From Nocardioides sp. zg-DK7169 (lineage in GTDB: Bacteria; Actinomycetota; Actinomycetes; Propionibacteriales; Nocardioidaceae), in contig NZ_JABJRA010000002.1 of assembly GCF_013155365.1 (NCBI RefSeq), positions 124,001 through 188,000 on the forward strand: a DNA stretch of 64,000 nt, written 5' to 3'. The position numbers were made by a program, and so were the translations under genes. Shown one piece after another: positions 18,638 to 26,254 of this stretch (position 1 is its first letter; every line of letters starts with the position of its first letter). Under the pieces are notes generated by a model that saw only the letters and a list, made by a program, of their open reading frames with translations, was not told the DNA's origin and made no database searches.

Positions 18638-18700
18638 CGCGAGTCGGGGCCAATGGTCGCGCGAGTCGGCCCCAATGGTGCGCCGAGTCGGCGCCAATGG
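18638..18700. repeat. 22-bp-period tandem repeat, three units (locus 1)
   Basis: Three units of GAGTCGG-C/G-N-CCAATGG recur at 18641, 18663 and 18685, exactly 22 bp apart. The same unit, in the opposite orientation on the plus strand, forms a five-unit array at 45179-45283. Both arrays lie just upstream of a gene and end, read toward that gene, in GACTCGCGGGA followed by a possible -10 (GATTGT here, toward rmuC). Not a CRISPR: there are no spacers. Confidence 0.85.
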
Positions 18701-18715
18701 CGGCGTACGGCGGGC

Positions 18716-19492
18716 TCAGACGAGGTCGACGACGACCGGGGCGTGGTCGGAGGCGCCGGTCCCGGCCCGCTCCTCGCGGTCGATGAAGGCGTGGGTCACC
18801 CGCTTCGCCAGCGAGGGGGAGCCGAGCACGAAGTCGATGCGCAGGCCGCGGTTGCGCTCGAAGCGCTGGCGGAAGTAGTCCCAGTAGGTGTAGACCTCCG
18901 GGCCGGGCGTGTGCGGTCGTACGACGTCGACGTAGCCGTCGTCGATGAAGCGCTGGAACGCCGCGCGCTCGGGCGGGGTGACGTGCGTCGACCGCGCGAA
19001 CTGCTTGATGTCGAAGACGTCCTCGTCCAGCGGGGCGATGTTCCAGTCGCCGACCAGCGCGGTGTCACCGTCGCGCCACTCCAGGGCCGCCTCGCGCAGC
19101 CGCGCCAGCCAGTCCAGCTTGTAGACGTAGTGCGGGTCGTCGGGCTTGCGGCCGTTGGGGACGTACAGGCTCCACACGCGTACGCCGCCGCACGTCGCGC
19201 CGATCGCGCGCGCCTCGGGCGCCACCGGGTCGCCGTACCCGGGCATCCCCTCGAAGCCGACCTGGACGTCCTCGAGCCCGACCCGGCTGATGATCGCCAC
19301 GCCGTTCCACTGGCTGGTGCCGGCGGCGGCGACCTCGTAGCCGCGTGCCTGCAGGCCCATCAGGGGCAGCTGGTCGACCTTGGCCTTGGTCTCCTGCAGC
19401 GCCAGGACGTCGACGTCGTGGCGCTCGAGGAAGGCCTCGACGCGGTCGATGCGGGAGCGGAGGGAGTTGACGTTCCAGGTCGCGAGGCGCAC
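18716..19492 (-). CDS. xthA: Exodeoxyribonuclease III (AP endonuclease)
   Basis: A 258-residue enzyme of the exonuclease III/APE1 family that cleaves DNA at abasic sites. The N-terminus ATWNVNSLRSR, the LALQETK metal-binding motif, LVGDWNIAPLDED near residue 150, and the C-terminal GASDHAPVVVDL with the catalytic His are all present. The start is a GTG fixed by a TAGGCT box 6 nt upstream. It is followed by rmuC on the same strand, so two DNA-maintenance genes are neighbours. Confidence 0.94.
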   Translation of the reverse strand: MRLATWNVNSLRSRIDRVEAFLERHDVDVLALQETKAKVDQLPLMGLQARGYEVAAAGTSQWNGVAIISRVGLEDVQVGFEGMPGYGDPVAPEARAIGATCGGVRVWSLYVPNGRKPDDPHYVYKLDWLARLREAALEWRDGDTALVGDWNIAPLDEDVFDIKQFARSTHVTPPERAAFQRFIDDGYVDVVRPHTPGPEVYTYWDYFRQRFERNRGLRIDFVLGSPSLAKRVTHAFIDREERAGTGASDHAPVVVDLV

Positions 19493-19498
19493 TCGAGA

Positions 19499-19504
19499 AG
19501 CCTA
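19499..19504 (-). promoter_or_regulatory. Candidate -10 box (TAGGCT) for xthA
   Basis: TAGGCT on the minus strand lies 6 nt before the xthA GTG. A plus-strand TAGCCT at 19511-19516 is a candidate -10 for the divergent SDR gene, so the two promoters face each other within a few bases and may compete. Confidence 0.55.
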
Positions 19505-19567
19505 AGCCGCTAGCCTTACGCCCCTGTCCTCGGACCACACGCACCACGACTCCAGGAGGTCCCGGGA

Positions 19568-20398
19568 ATGGACGCACCGCTCAACGGCCAGGTCGCCGTC
19601 GTCACCGGCGGGAGCCGTGGGCTCGGCCGCGCCATCGCCCAGATGCTCGGGGAGGCCGGGGCGAGTATCGTCGTCGGGGCGCTCCCCGGCGACGGGGTCG
19701 AGCAGGCCGTCGCCGAGCTGCGCGCGCTCGGGATCCGGGCGGAGGGCCGCGACACCGACGTCGCCGACCTCGCCCAGGTCGAGGCGCTGCGCGACGCGGC
19801 GATCATGCTCGGCGGGCTGGACATCTGGGTCAACAACGCCGGCACCGGCAGCCCCTACGGTCCCACCCACCTCCTGGACCCCACCGACTTCGAGCGCGTC
19901 CTCGACGCCAACGTGCGCGGCGTCTTCCACGGCACCCGCACCGCGGTGCGCACGATGCTCGCGCAGGGCAGCGGCCAGGTCGTCAACGTGTGGGGCAAGG
20001 GTGCGACCAAGCCGGTGCCGCTGCAGAACGCGTACGCCGCGTCGAAGGCGTGGAACCGGATGTTCACCCGCGCCGTGCGCCAGGAGGTGGCCGGCACCGG
20101 CGTGCAGGTGCACGGCTTCGACCCCGGCCTGGTCCGCACCGAGATGCTGGGCCACGTGAGCGTCATGCCGGGCATGGAGAAGCGGGTGCGGGCGCTGCCG
20201 GTGGTCGTCGGCCTGTGGGGCCAGTCCCCGGAGGTGGCCGCCCGGCCGGTGCTGGAGCTGGTGACGGGGGAGCGGCGCGGCGACTACGCCGACCTCACCC
20301 CCCGCCGCGTCGTCGGGCGCGGAGTGCGCTCGCTGCTGCGCGGCGACGTACGCCGCAGCCGTCGGATGCCGTTGAACATCACCGTGCGTGGGGACTGA
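19568..20398 (+). CDS. SDR-family oxidoreductase
   Basis: A 276-residue short-chain dehydrogenase/reductase. The NAD(P)-binding TGGSRGLGRAI is at residues 14-24 and NNAGTG near residue 91. The catalytic Tyr-Lys pair is YAASKAW, but the usual Ser about 13 residues before the Tyr is less clear: the segment is VVNVWGKGATKPVPLQN, where Ser is replaced. The start is supported by GGAGG 10 nt upstream. The gene ends 6 bp before the phosphatidylcholine-synthase-like gene, so the two probably form an operon, perhaps acting on a lipid. Substrate unknown. Confidence 0.82.
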   Translation: MDAPLNGQVAVVTGGSRGLGRAIAQMLGEAGASIVVGALPGDGVEQAVAELRALGIRAEGRDTDVADLAQVEALRDAAIMLGGLDIWVNNAGTGSPYGPTHLLDPTDFERVLDANVRGVFHGTRTAVRTMLAQGSGQVVNVWGKGATKPVPLQNAYAASKAWNRMFTRAVRQEVAGTGVQVHGFDPGLVRTEMLGHVSVMPGMEKRVRALPVVVGLWGQSPEVAARPVLELVTGERRGDYADLTPRRVVGRGVRSLLRGDVRRSRRMPLNITVRGD

Positions 20399-20404
20399 GT
20401 CACC

Positions 20405-21163
20405 GTGAACACACTTGCCGCCTGGGCGGTCCACGCCTACACCGCCACCGGGGTCGTCCTGGCCCTGCTGATGGTGCACCTGTCCTACGAGGGCGAGGTC
20501 ACCGCGGTCCTGTGGCTCTTCCTCGTCGCGATGGTCATCGACGGCACCGACGGTTTCCTGGCCCGCCGCTTCCGGGTCAAGGAGGTGGTGCCCCAGCTCG
20601 ACGGGGCGCTGCTGGACAACATCGTCGACTACCTCACCTACGCCTTCGCGCCGATGGCGCTGCTGTGGTCGACCGGCCGGCTCCCCGACGGGGTGGGCGG
20701 CGCCGTGGTGGCGGTCATCCCGCTCGTGGCGGCGAGCTATCAGTTCTGCCGCAGCGACGCCAAGACCGACGACCACTTCTTCCTCGGCTTCCCGTCGTAC
20801 TGGAACATCGTGGCCTTCTACGTGCTGGTGCTCGACCTCGACGTCGCCACGACCTCCCTGCTCCTGATGGTGCTGGCGGTCCTGAGCTTCGTGCCGGTGA
20901 AGTACGTCTACCCCTCGCGCACCGCGACGCTGTGGGGGCTGAACATGACGCTGGCGACCGCGTGGCTCGTTGTGTTCGCACTGATCACCTGGCAGATGCC
21001 CGACCCGCCGGTCTCGCTGGTGCTGGTGTCGCTCATCTACCCGGCGGTCTACCTCGCGGAGAGCCTGTGGCTGACCGCGCGCCACGCCCGAGGCAGTGGC
21101 GGCGACGACGTGGCGGGTCTCGAGGACCTGCACGATTCGGACGGGGTCGGCGCACGCCCGTAG
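20405..21163 (+). CDS. pcs: CDP-alcohol phosphatidyltransferase, probably phosphatidylcholine synthase
   Basis: A 252-residue membrane enzyme with about eight helices. The catalytic CDP-alcohol motif is DG-x2-AR-x12-G-x3-D-x3-D (Asp49, Gly50, Ala53, Arg54, Gly67, Asp71, Asp75). The x12 gap, instead of the common x8, is the form I recall for phosphatidylcholine synthases, which join choline to CDP-diacylglycerol. The N-terminus (WAVHAYTATGVVLALL) also fits that group. The start is GTG. The TAG stop is itself part of the ychF -10 box. An alternative is another CDP-alcohol transferase with unknown acceptor. Confidence 0.72.
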   Translation: MNTLAAWAVHAYTATGVVLALLMVHLSYEGEVTAVLWLFLVAMVIDGTDGFLARRFRVKEVVPQLDGALLDNIVDYLTYAFAPMALLWSTGRLPDGVGGAVVAVIPLVAASYQFCRSDAKTDDHFFLGFPSYWNIVAFYVLVLDLDVATTSLLLMVLAVLSFVPVKYVYPSRTATLWGLNMTLATAWLVVFALITWQMPDPPVSLVLVSLIYPAVYLAESLWLTARHARGSGGDDVAGLEDLHDSDGVGARP

Positions 21164-21166
21164 ACT
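21161..21166 (+). promoter_or_regulatory. Candidate -10 box (TAGACT) for ychF, overlapping the pcs stop codon
   Basis: TAGACT is 8 nt before the ychF GTG at 21175. Its first three bases are the stop codon of the preceding gene. Confidence 0.55.
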
Positions 21167-21174
21167 CGCGGCCC

Positions 21175-22248
21175 GTGGCTCTCACCATCGGAATCGTCGG
21201 TCTCCCCAACGCGGGCAAGTCCACCCTCTTCAACGCGCTCACCAAGAACGACGTCCTCGCGGCGAACTACCCGTTCGCGACGATCGAGCCCAACGTCGGC
21301 GTGGTGGGGGTGCCCGACGCGCGGCTGGCCAAGCTCGCCGAGATCTTCGGCTCCGAGAAGATCCTCCCGGCGACGGTGGAGTTCGTCGACATCGCCGGCA
21401 TCGTGCGCGGCGCCTCGCAGGGCGAGGGCCTGGGCAACAAGTTCCTGGCCCACATCCGCGAGTCCTCGGCGATCTGCCAGGTCACCCGCGTCTTCCGCGA
21501 CGACGACGTCACCCACGTCGACGGCGAGGTCAACCCGGGCAACGACATCTCCACGATCCAGACCGAGCTGATCCTGGCCGACCTGGAGACGGTCGAGAAG
21601 TCGATCACCCGCCTGGAGAAGGAGTCGCGCAAGGTCAAGGACCTGGTCGCGAACCTCGAGGCCGCCAAGGAGGCCAAGGAGGCGCTCGAGGCCGGTACGC
21701 CGATCATCGCCACCTCGATCGACCGCGAGCTGCTGCGCGAGCTGTCCCTGCTCACCGCCAAGCCCTTCATCTACGTCTTCAACTGCGACGCCGACGAGCT
21801 CGCTGATGAGGACCTCAAGGCGAAGATGCGCGAGCTCGTCGCGCCCGCCGAGGCGATCTTCCTGGACGCGAAGTTCGAGTCCGAGCTGATCGAGCTCGAC
21901 GACGAGGAGGCCACCGAGTTCCTCGCCGAGGCCGGCGTCACCGAGCCCGGCCTGGAGGTGCTGGCCCGCGTCGGCTTCGACACCCTCGGCCTGCAGACCT
22001 ACCTGACCGCCGGGCCCAAGGAGACGCGCGCCTGGACGATCAAGAAGGGCGCCACCGCGCCCGAGGCGGCGGGTGTCATCCACACCGACTTCCAGAAGGG
22101 CTTCATCAAGGCCGAGATCGTCTCCTTCGACGACCTCATCGCCGCGGGCACCATGGCCAAGGCCAAGGAGGCCGGCAAGGTCCGCATGGAGGGCAAGGAC
22201 TACGTCATGGCCGACGGCGACGTGGTGGAGTTCCGCTTCAACGTCTAA
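21175..22248 (+). CDS. ychF: Redox-regulated ATPase/GTPase YchF (Obg-like)
   Basis: A 357-residue OLA1/YchF P-loop protein. The G1 motif GLPNAGKST is at about residues 8-16, DIAGIVRGASQGEGLGNKFL is G3, and the adenine-selecting motif is VFNCDADE. A coiled coil follows (residues 140-170) and the C-terminal TGS domain ends with MADGDVVEFRFNV. YchF proteins prefer ATP and associate with ribosomes. The start is GTG, placed by homology (ALTIGIVGLPNAGKS) and the -10 box. Confidence 0.95.
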   Translation: MALTIGIVGLPNAGKSTLFNALTKNDVLAANYPFATIEPNVGVVGVPDARLAKLAEIFGSEKILPATVEFVDIAGIVRGASQGEGLGNKFLAHIRESSAICQVTRVFRDDDVTHVDGEVNPGNDISTIQTELILADLETVEKSITRLEKESRKVKDLVANLEAAKEAKEALEAGTPIIATSIDRELLRELSLLTAKPFIYVFNCDADELADEDLKAKMRELVAPAEAIFLDAKFESELIELDDEEATEFLAEAGVTEPGLEVLARVGFDTLGLQTYLTAGPKETRAWTIKKGATAPEAAGVIHTDFQKGFIKAEIVSFDDLIAAGTMAKAKEAGKVRMEGKDYVMADGDVVEFRFNV

Positions 22249-22268
22249 GACCCAGGGCGGAGGCCTTC

Positions 22269-22619
22269 ATGGCCGTACCCGCCGGAGGCGTAGACGTGCC
22301 GCAGGTGGTGCAGGCGGACCCTCGCGCGCCCGGGCCCGTGCAGGGTGCTGCGCCACCGGTGACCCGACAGCGATCGTGGAACCTGCTGGTGCAGGAGAAG
22401 GTGCCCGAGGAGATGCTGTCGCGGATCATGGCGATCGGCGGGTTCTTCTCCTTCGCGGCCACGCCCATCGGCCAGGTCGCCGTCGGCCCGCTCGCGGTCG
22501 CCTTCGGCGCCGGGAGCGTCCAGTGGGGGCGGTCCCGCGCCGCCGAGCTTGAGGCCGATCCGTCGATCGGTCTGACCTGGGGCCAGCTCAAGGCGCGGTT
22601 CGCCGTACGCCGGGCCTGA
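22269..22619 (+). pseudogene. Remnant of an MFS transporter
   Basis: An open frame of 116 codons in which only about 55 residues look like protein. The segment NLLVQEKVPEEMLSRIMAIG and the following FFSFAATPIGQVAVGPL match a late transmembrane helix of major-facilitator transporters. The residues before it are low-complexity and the rest of the transporter is missing. I read this as a decayed fragment. The flanking 22249-22370 and 22530-22634 hold nothing else I recognise. Confidence 0.55.
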
Positions 22620-22634
22620 CCCGACGCCCTGTCG

Positions 22635-22656
22635 TCCTCCACCCTGCGGTGGAGGA
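22635..22656. terminator. Hairpin with 9-bp perfect stem
   Basis: TCCTCCACC and GGTGGAGGA are separated by a 4-nt loop. It follows the MFS remnant and lies about 100 bp before the next promoter, so it may be a leftover or active terminator. There is no U-tract. Confidence 0.45.
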
Positions 22657-22759
22657 TGAGGTCGCTTCGGACGCCCAGCGGTCGAGCCCCGCTCGTACGG
22701 CGTCGGGCGGGTGCGCCGTCGGCAGCGACCCTGCCGGAGCCGCCGCGGCGCGCCGTCGA

Positions 22760-22765
22760 TACGCT
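22760..22765 (+). promoter_or_regulatory. Candidate -10 box (TACGCT), leaderless start
   Basis: TACGCT ends 6 nt before the ATG at 22772 and decides between that ATG and longer reading-frame starts upstream. Confidence 0.55.
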
Positions 22766-22771
22766 CGCACA

Positions 22772-24088
22772 ATGGTGCGTCGGCGCAGACTCGCAGACGT
22801 CAGACGGTTCATCGCGGCGGCGGAGGCAGCCTCGCCGGTCGAGGCTGTGGACCAGGTGGCGCGCGAGCTCGGCCTCGCGTTCGACGCTGCCGCGGTGTCG
22901 TTCCTCATCGCCGACCTGTCGGGGCGGGCGCTGGTGCGCCTGGCGCACGTGCCGCTCGCGCCGGGTCAGGGGGCCGGGCACGATCCCGCGCTGCTGCGCG
23001 AGCGCCGCGACGACGAGGAGTCCGCGACGGTGCTCCCGTTCGACGGGGGACCCGGGGAGCAGGCGGTGCGCACCCAGACGGTCCAGGTGCTCGAGCCCGG
23101 TGATGCGGGGGCAGACGGCGAGCTGGCGCACCTGTGGCGCGTGCTGGCCCCGGTGACCGAGCGCGGCGAGGCGATCGGGCTGCTCGAGATGCTCTTGCCG
23201 GATGAGCCGGATCGCGAGGTCGTCGCCGAGCTCGCCGAGCTGGCGCACCTCCTGGCGTTCGTGGTGATCGCCAACCGCCGGCACACGGACCTGTTCGACT
23301 GGGCGGAGCGCAGCCAGCAGTTCAGCCTCTCCGCAGAGATCCAGCAGCGGCTGCTTCCGGAGGCTCGCACGTGCGAGGCCGCCGCGTTCACCCTCGCCGG
23401 CTGGCTGGAGCCGGCCGCCGACATCGGGGGAGACACCTTCGACTACAGCCTGGCGCGGGACTGGCTGCACCTGTCGTTGACCGATGCCATGGGCCACGGC
23501 GTCGACGCTGCGCTGACGGCCAGCATGTGCCTCGGTGGACTGCGGGGTGCGCGCCGCCGGGGCATGTCGCTGATCGAGCAGGTGACGCTCACCAACAGCG
23601 CCTTGGCCGACCACGCCGCCAGTCGCGCCGGCGAGGACTTCGTCACCGGCCTGATCGGGCGCGTCGAGCTGCAGACCGGCCGCCTCGACCTCGTCAACGC
23701 TGGCCACGTGCCGCCGTACCTCCTGCGCGCGGGGGAGCTGACCCTGCTGGACTGCGACACCGACCTCCCGCTCGGGATGTTCGCGGAGAGCGGCTACGCC
23801 AGCACGCGGGTGAGCCTGGAGCCCGGGGACCGGATCGTCTTCGTGACCGACGGGATGCTCGAGCGCAACGCCGCAGACGTCGACCTCCCCGGCGCGATCC
23901 TGGGGACCGAGGACCTGCACCCGCGCGAGGTCGTCCGGGCGCTGGCCGACACCGCCCTCGCGGCCGCCGGGCACGCCCTGCAGGACGACGCCACCGTGCT
24001 CGTCCTGGACTGGCACGGCAGGCACGAGGGATCCAGGACGGCCGCCTCGGGCGCGGACCCGTCCCAGGCGAGCGACCCGCTTCCGTAG
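22772..24088 (+). CDS. GAF-domain PP2C-type serine phosphatase (SpoIIE/RsbU family)
   Basis: A 438-residue regulator. Residues 15-190 are a GAF-like sensor, then a helical linker (EIQQRLLPEA) leads to a SpoIIE-type phosphatase. The metal-binding aspartates are in PAADIGGDTFDY, LTDAMGHGVDAAL and FVTDGMLERN, and LVNAGHVPPYLLR is the usual core strand. Such enzymes dephosphorylate an anti-sigma-factor antagonist. No antagonist, anti-sigma or sigma gene is next to it, so its partner must be elsewhere. The start ATG has a leaderless -10 box. Confidence 0.88.
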   Translation: MVRRRRLADVRRFIAAAEAASPVEAVDQVARELGLAFDAAAVSFLIADLSGRALVRLAHVPLAPGQGAGHDPALLRERRDDEESATVLPFDGGPGEQAVRTQTVQVLEPGDAGADGELAHLWRVLAPVTERGEAIGLLEMLLPDEPDREVVAELAELAHLLAFVVIANRRHTDLFDWAERSQQFSLSAEIQQRLLPEARTCEAAAFTLAGWLEPAADIGGDTFDYSLARDWLHLSLTDAMGHGVDAALTASMCLGGLRGARRRGMSLIEQVTLTNSALADHAASRAGEDFVTGLIGRVELQTGRLDLVNAGHVPPYLLRAGELTLLDCDTDLPLGMFAESGYASTRVSLEPGDRIVFVTDGMLERNAADVDLPGAILGTEDLHPREVVRALADTALAAAGHALQDDATVLVLDWHGRHEGSRTAASGADPSQASDPLP

Positions 24089-24281
24089 CCCAGCCCGGCG
24101 ATTGAGGTGCTCCTCGCCGACCGGACCCCCGACCGGACCATTGCACCGTCAGGACCTTGCGCACCGCGGCGATGACCCGGCGTCTGGGACCGGGGCACGC
24201 GTGTGGTGTCGAGCCTCATCCGTTCTGGCAGGGTCTCGCGTGGGCCCCCGCCCGTCGCCCAGTGCGTGATGGAATCCCCGT
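24089..24281. other. Intergenic stretch without a gene
   Basis: I see no coding sequence here. A direct repeat of CCGACCGGACC is present near 24118-24140, and TGGAAT 6 nt before the next GTG is a weak candidate -10. Nothing else is recognisable. Confidence 0.5.
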
Positions 24282-24995
24282 GTGGGTGCTTGGGGGCCGG
24301 CCATCTTCTCTGACGACACGGCGTGCGACATCAGGTCCGACTACCGCGAGCTGCTCGAGGACGGTGTGGATGACGCCGAGGCCACACGGCGGGTCATCGC
24401 CGAGTACGAGTACCTGGACGTGGACCAGGCGCACGTCCTCTGGCTCGCTCTCGCTGCCGCGCAGTCGGCGCTCGGTCGTCTTGACGACGCGGTGAAGGCC
24501 CAGGCCCTCCGGGTCATTGACGACAACGTCGGGCTGGAGCTCTGGGCCGAGGTCGGGGAGCTGGCGGGCAGGAAGGCCGCTCTGGGCAAGCTCCGAGCGA
24601 CCCTCACCGGCCCGCAGAAGCCTCCGACGAGGGTTCGTCGACCCTGGTCACACGTGACCGACCTCAGCCCGGGCGACGTCCTCGCCTACACCTTGCCGGA
24701 CGGCAAACGCGCTCTCTTCCGGGTCGCCAGGCTCGACGCCCAACGCATCGGCACCGCGCCGATCCTGCGGCGACTGGACTGGCACAAGACGTCCCTGCCC
24801 GGCGGCCGGAAGCTGGCCCGGCTGAAGCCGCTCCCCGATGCGCGAGTGCTGGAAGGAAAGACTCGGACCTCCTTCCGGGTGGCCCGGCACCGCAAGAAGG
24901 ACGAGGACTGGCCGGACGTGGGGTTCACGCTGGTCGGCCGGGTGGCGTCGCCACCCGAGGATGCGCGGTTCGAGACGCGCACGCACACGACCTGA
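24282..24995 (+). CDS. Uncharacterised protein with DUF4259-like N-terminus
   Basis: A 237-residue soluble protein. The start MGAWGPAIFSDDTACDI resembles the MGTWG-x-NFDNDTA opening of DUF4259 proteins, and residues 20-100 are helical. Residues 120-230 form a second, basic domain (LSPGDVLAYTLPDGKRALFRV) that could be an SH3-like barrel. I do not recognise a function. GTG at 24282 is chosen because the MGxWG opening is conserved; the upstream TGGAAT is a poor -10. Codon use is somewhat less G/C-biased than in the neighbours. Confidence 0.65.
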   Translation: MGAWGPAIFSDDTACDIRSDYRELLEDGVDDAEATRRVIAEYEYLDVDQAHVLWLALAAAQSALGRLDDAVKAQALRVIDDNVGLELWAEVGELAGRKAALGKLRATLTGPQKPPTRVRRPWSHVTDLSPGDVLAYTLPDGKRALFRVARLDAQRIGTAPILRRLDWHKTSLPGGRKLARLKPLPDARVLEGKTRTSFRVARHRKKDEDWPDVGFTLVGRVASPPEDARFETRTHTT

Positions 24996-25092
24996 CGGGC
25001 GCTGCGGACCAGGCTGGACGGCGGCGCACGAGCGTGACGGGCCGCCGCGCGTGGTGCGCTGGCCACGCCCCGGGAAGTCGATGAGCTCCCTC

Positions 25093-25098
25093 TACCAT
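25093..25098 (+). promoter_or_regulatory. Candidate -10 box (TACCAT), leaderless start
   Basis: TACCAT ends 6 nt before the ATG at 25105. It supports a start that adds about 70 residues ahead of the conserved enzyme core. Confidence 0.58.
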
Positions 25099-25104
25099 CG
25101 GCGC

Positions 25105-26196
25105 ATGCCGAGCGACCCCGTCCTGCCCGCTGCCGGGCAGCAGCTGCTGCCCCTGCTGAGCGGCGAGCCCGAGCCGGCGGAGGGTACTTCCTCCTCCTGC
25201 TGCGCCCCCACAGGGCGCGGGGGCGCAGCAGGAGGAGGGGCGGCGCACGAGCACCCCGAGGGCAGGCACCCGGCCGACGCGGTGCCGCTCGGCCCGCGCA
25301 GCGCACGGGGGCAGGTCCGCGTCCCCGCGGGCACCTTCGCGATGGGCGACGCGCACGGCGACGGCTACCCGGCCGACGGGGAGACGCCGGTGCACCGGGT
25401 CGAGCTCTCGGCGTACCTCATCGACGCCAAGGCGGTCACCAACGCGCAGTACGCCGCGTTCGTGAAGGCGACCGGCTACGTCACCGACGCCGAGCGTGAC
25501 GGGGTGTCGGCGGTCTTCCACCTCGCGGTCGAGGCGGCGCGGGGCGACGTCCTCGGCCCCGCGGCCGGCACGCCGTGGTGGCTGGCGGTCCGCGGCGCCG
25601 ACTGGCGCCACCCGGGCGGGCCGCGGTCGAGCGCCGCCGACCTGCCGAACCACCCGGTCGTGCACGTGAGCTGGCGCGACGCCCAGGCGTACTGCCGCTG
25701 GGCGGGCAAGCGGTTGCCCACCGAGGCGGAGTGGGAGCGCGCCGCCCGCGGCGGGCTCGACGGGGCACGCTACCCGTGGGGCGACGAGCTGCGGCCCAAG
25801 GGCCGGTGGCGCTGCAACATCTGGCAGGGCCGCTTCCCCGAGGTCAACACCCTCGAGGACGGCCACCTCACGACCGCGCCGGTCACGGCGTACCTCCCCA
25901 ACGGCCTCGGCCTGCACAACACCGTCGGCAACGTGTGGGAGTGGTGCCAGGACGTCTTCCGCCCCACCGAGTACGCCGATCGCGTCGCCGCCGGCGGGCC
26001 GGTGCGCGACCCGCTGGCCGCCGAGGCGGTCGTCGATCCCGGCCAGGAGGGCGGCGTGCCGCGGGTGATGCGGGGCGGCTCCTACCTGTGCCACGACAGC
26101 TACTGCAACCGCTACCGGGTCGCCGCGCGCTCCGCCAACACCGCGGAGTCCTCGTCGGGCAACATCGGGTTCCGCTGCGCCAACGACATCGCCTGA
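25105..26196 (+). CDS. Formylglycine-generating enzyme (sulfatase-modifying factor)
   Basis: A 363-residue FGE that oxidises a Cys in CxPxR motifs of type I sulfatases to formylglycine with copper and oxygen. The core begins near residue 73 (GQVRVPAGTFAMGDAHGDG). The two copper-binding, substrate-binding cysteines are Cys329 and Cys334 in SYLCHDSYCNRYRV, and GFRCAND is the C-terminal hallmark. The N-terminal 70 residues are low in order and contain SSSCCAPTGRG, which looks like a sulfatase substrate motif with one residue too many before the Arg. DNA for this part forms a perfect 20-bp inverted repeat. No sulfatase gene is nearby. Confidence 0.92.
   Translation: MPSDPVLPAAGQQLLPLLSGEPEPAEGTSSSCCAPTGRGGAAGGGAAHEHPEGRHPADAVPLGPRSARGQVRVPAGTFAMGDAHGDGYPADGETPVHRVELSAYLIDAKAVTNAQYAAFVKATGYVTDAERDGVSAVFHLAVEAARGDVLGPAAGTPWWLAVRGADWRHPGGPRSSAADLPNHPVVHVSWRDAQAYCRWAGKRLPTEAEWERAARGGLDGARYPWGDELRPKGRWRCNIWQGRFPEVNTLEDGHLTTAPVTAYLPNGLGLHNTVGNVWEWCQDVFRPTEYADRVAAGGPVRDPLAAEAVVDPGQEGGVPRVMRGGSYLCHDSYCNRYRVAARSANTAESSSGNIGFRCANDIA
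25190..25238. repeat. Perfect 20-bp inverted repeat inside the FGE gene
   Basis: The arms are 25190-25209 and 25219-25238 with a 9-nt loop (ACAGGGCGC). The repeat lies about 85 nt from the predicted transcription start and encodes residues 29-44 (SSSCCAPTGRGGAAGG). An mRNA hairpin of 20 GC-rich pairs early in a coding region should slow ribosomes or polymerase. It could also be a small inserted repeat. Confidence 0.85.
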
Positions 26197-26254
26197 CGGG
26201 GTGGGTCCGCAGCCCCGGCGGCGTCCGGGGCGGCGCGGAGGAGAGAATGTCGCC

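Noticed and set aside
18638..18700. Tandem repeats as a CRISPR array (also 45179-45283)
   Set aside because: The units are directly adjacent at a 22-bp period with no unique spacers, and no cas gene is present.
22238..24025. A 595-codon minus-strand frame opposite the PP2C phosphatase
   Set aside because: The plus strand has all the phosphatase motifs; the minus frame is compositional.
25190..25238. The FGE inverted repeat as an intrinsic terminator of an upstream gene
   Set aside because: It lies well inside the coding frame of the FGE gene, downstream of that gene's own -10 box and start, and has no U-tract.
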